From Sinorhizobium americanum (GTDB lineage: Bacteria; Pseudomonadota; Alphaproteobacteria; Rhizobiales; Rhizobiaceae), in the NCBI RefSeq assembly GCF_001651855.1, contig NZ_LNQC01000060.1, positions 1 through 41,663 of the forward strand: DNA of 41,663 nucleotides. The letters run 5' to 3'. Below, piece after piece: positions 40,038 through 41,663 of this stretch (position 1 is the stretch's first letter; every line of letters starts with the position of its first letter). Below the pieces are notes generated by a model. It searched no databases. It saw only the letters and a program-made list of their open reading frames with translations, and was not told where the DNA came from. Both the position numbers and the translations under genes were made by a program.

Positions 40038-40651
40038 CCGTGAATGTGAACTCCCGTACTGCAGAACATGCGATCAATCCGCTCTTTCTGGAGCGCTGGT
40101 CGCCTCGCGCCTACGCAAGCATCGAAATCTCGCAAGGCGAGCTTTTCGAGATACTGGAAGCGGCCCGCTGGGCGCCGTCCGCCTACAATGCTCAGCCGTG
40201 GCACTTCATCTACTCGCGCCGCGGCGCAAACGGCTGGGAAAAGCTGCTGGGCCTGCTCAATGAATTCAACCAAAGCTGGGCTCGGCGAGCGTCGGCGTTG
40301 ATCTTCGTGCTTTCGAAAACCTCGCTGTTGCCGCCAGGCGCGGCGGAAGAGGTTCCCTCGTACACGCACTCCTTCGACACGGGCGCCGCTTGGGGCGCAC
40401 TGGCCCTGCAGGCGGCCCATTCGGGTTGGCAGGCCCACGGCATGGCGGGAATCGATTACGAGCGGGCGCGAACGGAACTCGGCGTTCCCGAGAATTACCG
40501 GGTCGAGGCCGCCGTCGCAATCGGCCGCATCGGGGACAAGACGCAACTTCCAGAGCCGCTTCAGCAGCGCGAAGCCCCGAGCCATCGCAAGGCGCTTTCG
40601 GAAATTATCTCCGAGGGTCACTTTGCTTCTGCTTCGAGGACGGTCACCTGA
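40034..40651 (+). CDS. nitroreductase family protein
   Basis: A 205-residue FMN-dependent nitroreductase-fold oxidoreductase. RWSPRAYASIEIS and AARWAPSAYNAQPWHFIYSRRG are the FMN-phosphate/Arg-Ser site and the NAQPW motif; DTGAAWGALALQAAHSGWQAHGMAGID is the dimer/FMN region. Such enzymes reduce flavin, quinone or nitro groups with NAD(P)H and may supply FMNH2 to the luciferase-like monooxygenases encoded in front of it. The start is in ATGA overlap with the small frame before it, with GGAAGA upstream. It probably closes the operon. Confidence 0.92.
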   Translation: MTVNVNSRTAEHAINPLFLERWSPRAYASIEISQGELFEILEAARWAPSAYNAQPWHFIYSRRGANGWEKLLGLLNEFNQSWARRASALIFVLSKTSLLPPGAAEEVPSYTHSFDTGAAWGALALQAAHSGWQAHGMAGIDYERARTELGVPENYRVEAAVAIGRIGDKTQLPEPLQQREAPSHRKALSEIISEGHFASASRTVT

Positions 40652-40774
40652 TGGGCGAAGTTCCCGGGAGCGGTGCAGCGTTACTCCCGTGCGCAACTGC
40701 GTCCACTCGGTTGGCACGGAATCGCTTTTTCGCGCCGACGTGACGACAGCGGCACAAGTAACAAGGAGAAAACG

Positions 40775-40999
40775 ATGGCAACGGAAAACGAATTGGTCGA
40801 GCGCGTTCGCAGGCGTGCTTACGAGATTTGGGAGCGCGAAGGCCGGCTTGACGGATACCATGAGCGCCATTGGCACCAGGCTGCAAAAGAACTTGAAAGC
40901 CAATCCGGCGTCGGTGCCGCTGCTTCGGACCGGTCGGGCAACGGATCTGTCAGAAATAAGAAAGCCGCCAGTGAACTCAGGCCATCTGCTCGACGGTGA
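40775..40999 (+). CDS. DUF2934 protein
   Basis: A 74-residue protein of the DUF2934 family, common in rhizobia. The core is RVRRRAYEIWEREGRLDGYHERHWHQAAKELE (about residues 9-40), followed by an unstructured basic tail. AAGGAG eight bases before the ATG at 40775 fixes the start. The function is unknown. It is separate from the sulfur operon, 123 bases after the nitroreductase. Confidence 0.88.
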   Translation: MATENELVERVRRRAYEIWEREGRLDGYHERHWHQAAKELESQSGVGAAASDRSGNGSVRNKKAASELRPSARR

Positions 41000-41374
41000 C
41001 GCGATGCGAGCGCATCACCGGCGCCCAGATAAGCGCGATAGCCGCTATCGGCTCGGGATCCAGCCGTTCTGGTTGACTGGTGCCGAGGTCGGCTTCGGGT
41101 CGAGAATTCGCCTTCATCAGCGTCGCGGGTGGGCCGATCTTTTCGGTTCCCATCCGTCGCGACAGGGTCGATCCTTCCGGTTCGGACGGTCGCAGTGGTG
41201 GGAAGCGGAAGTTCGCGCAAGCACCATCTACGTAGGCACTTGCGCCGAACGCGGAAAAGGTCGCGGCGTCTGTTGCGCCCGTGCTCTGCTTCGACTCGCA
41301 CAATGTGTCAAGCGGAACTCTGGCGAAGATGCGGGATCGCTGCGATCCGCGTCGTCAGATACTCGGATACGCTA
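41000..41374. other. intergenic stretch without a convincing gene
   Basis: About 375 bases between the DUF2934 gene and the minus-strand hydrolase. A minus-strand frame from 41303 (TTG start) to 40977 would encode 108 residues with reasonable codon use, ending VIMRSHRVTVEQMA-like in style (actual end: SHRVTVEQMA), but it has no ribosome site or known domain and overlaps the DUF2934 3' end. It may be a decayed or novel small gene. CTTGACA occurs upstream of it. Confidence 0.35.
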
Positions 41375-41663
41375 CTAGGCGTGGTTGAAGCGCTCCACGA
41401 AACGGATAATGTCGTCGACCATCGGGGCATCCCAAAGATCATTATGACCGGAGCCGTCGTAGATCAGCATTTGCTTGGGCTTGGATGCGATCTCATATAG
41501 GGCCTCGCCCGAAGAGAGCGGAATGATAGGGTCACGTCGCCCGTGGATGAAAAGCTTCGGTTGCCTGACCTTCGCTATTCTCAGATCGGAGCGGAACGGA
41601 TCCTTGATAAGGAGTGCAACCGGAAAGTAGGGGTAAATCGTCTGAGCGAGCGACAGCACCGAC
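41375..41663 (-). CDS. alpha/beta hydrolase (C-terminal part, cut by window edge)
   Basis: The last ~95 residues of an alpha/beta-hydrolase whose N-terminal half lies beyond the right edge; the frame is open to the edge, and a GTG at 41659 is an internal codon rather than a start. PKLFIHGRRDPIIPLSSGEALYEIA carries the acid residue (Asp in GRRDPI) and DGSGHNDLWD the catalytic histidine, typical of BEM46/YfhR-like serine hydrolases. The nucleophile region is outside the window. No connection to the sulfur genes can be claimed. Confidence 0.85.
   Translation of the reverse strand, partial: SVLSLAQTIYPYFPVALLIKDPFRSDLRIAKVRQPKLFIHGRRDPIIPLSSGEALYEIASKPKQMLIYDGSGHNDLWDAPMVDDIIRFVERFNHA

Noticed and set aside
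40977..41303. 108-codon minus-strand frame from a TTG start
   Set aside because: Codon use is fair, but there is no ribosome site or domain, and it overlaps the DUF2934 gene end. Mentioned only as intergenic content.

Overview
The window reads as a single large organosulfur and sulfur-scavenging island from a high-GC alphaproteobacterium. Closest in flavour is Rhizobiaceae of the Ensifer/Sinorhizobium type, possibly on a megaplasmid or chromid; this is inferred from codon use, protein flavour and the density of ABC importers, not from a marker gene. No rRNA, tRNA, CRISPR array, transposase or integrase was seen. About 37 genes are supported, nearly all on the + strand.

Layout. 1-4.4 kb: desulfonation enzymes (3' part of an SfnB/DszC-like flavin monooxygenase, an FAD/NAD(P)-binding oxidoreductase, SsuD alkanesulfonate monooxygenase, a flavin reductase). 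4.4-6.1 kb: a non-sulfur insert with an intact shikimate kinase followed by the decayed remains of an aroB gene. 6.2-9.6 kb: two paralogous sulfate-binding proteins flanking a CysA ATPase, with no CysT/CysW permeases. 9.8-13.2 kb: ssuA-ssuC-ssuB sulfonate importer and a small serine hydrolase. 13.6-14.5 kb: a fatty acid desaturase on the minus strand. 14.8-20.1 kb: a complete five-gene peptide/opine-type ABC importer. 20.1-20.9 kb: a signal-less PhnD-like binding protein, minus strand.

21.0-30.5 kb is the least explained part. Two AprA-like flavoproteins are each followed by an AprB-like 2[4Fe-4S] ferredoxin, with a DUF971 protein between the pairs and a HEAT-repeat protein after them. A minus-strand Crp/Fnr-type regulator follows, then an SsuA/TauA-type importer whose binding protein carries a C-terminal NosL-like domain. 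This looks like a redox/uptake module of unknown substrate.

30.7-40.7 kb matches the gene content of the S-(2-succino)cysteine / S-alkylcysteine salvage operons (yxe, ytm) of Bacillus subtilis: an NtaA/DszA-type monooxygenase, M20 deacylase, GNAT acetyltransferase and polar amino acid ABC importer. Here the permease and ATPase are fused and there are two tandem binding proteins, plus two extra luciferase-like monooxygenases and a nitroreductase. The right edge holds a DUF2934 protein and part of an alpha/beta hydrolase.

Together the genes import sulfate, sulfonates, peptides and S-substituted amino acids and release sulfur with FMNH2-dependent monooxygenases supplied by dedicated flavin reductases. 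Several promoters share an AT-rich TAGATT-centred motif that may mark a common sulfur-limitation control. The only regulator encoded in the window is the Crp/Fnr protein.
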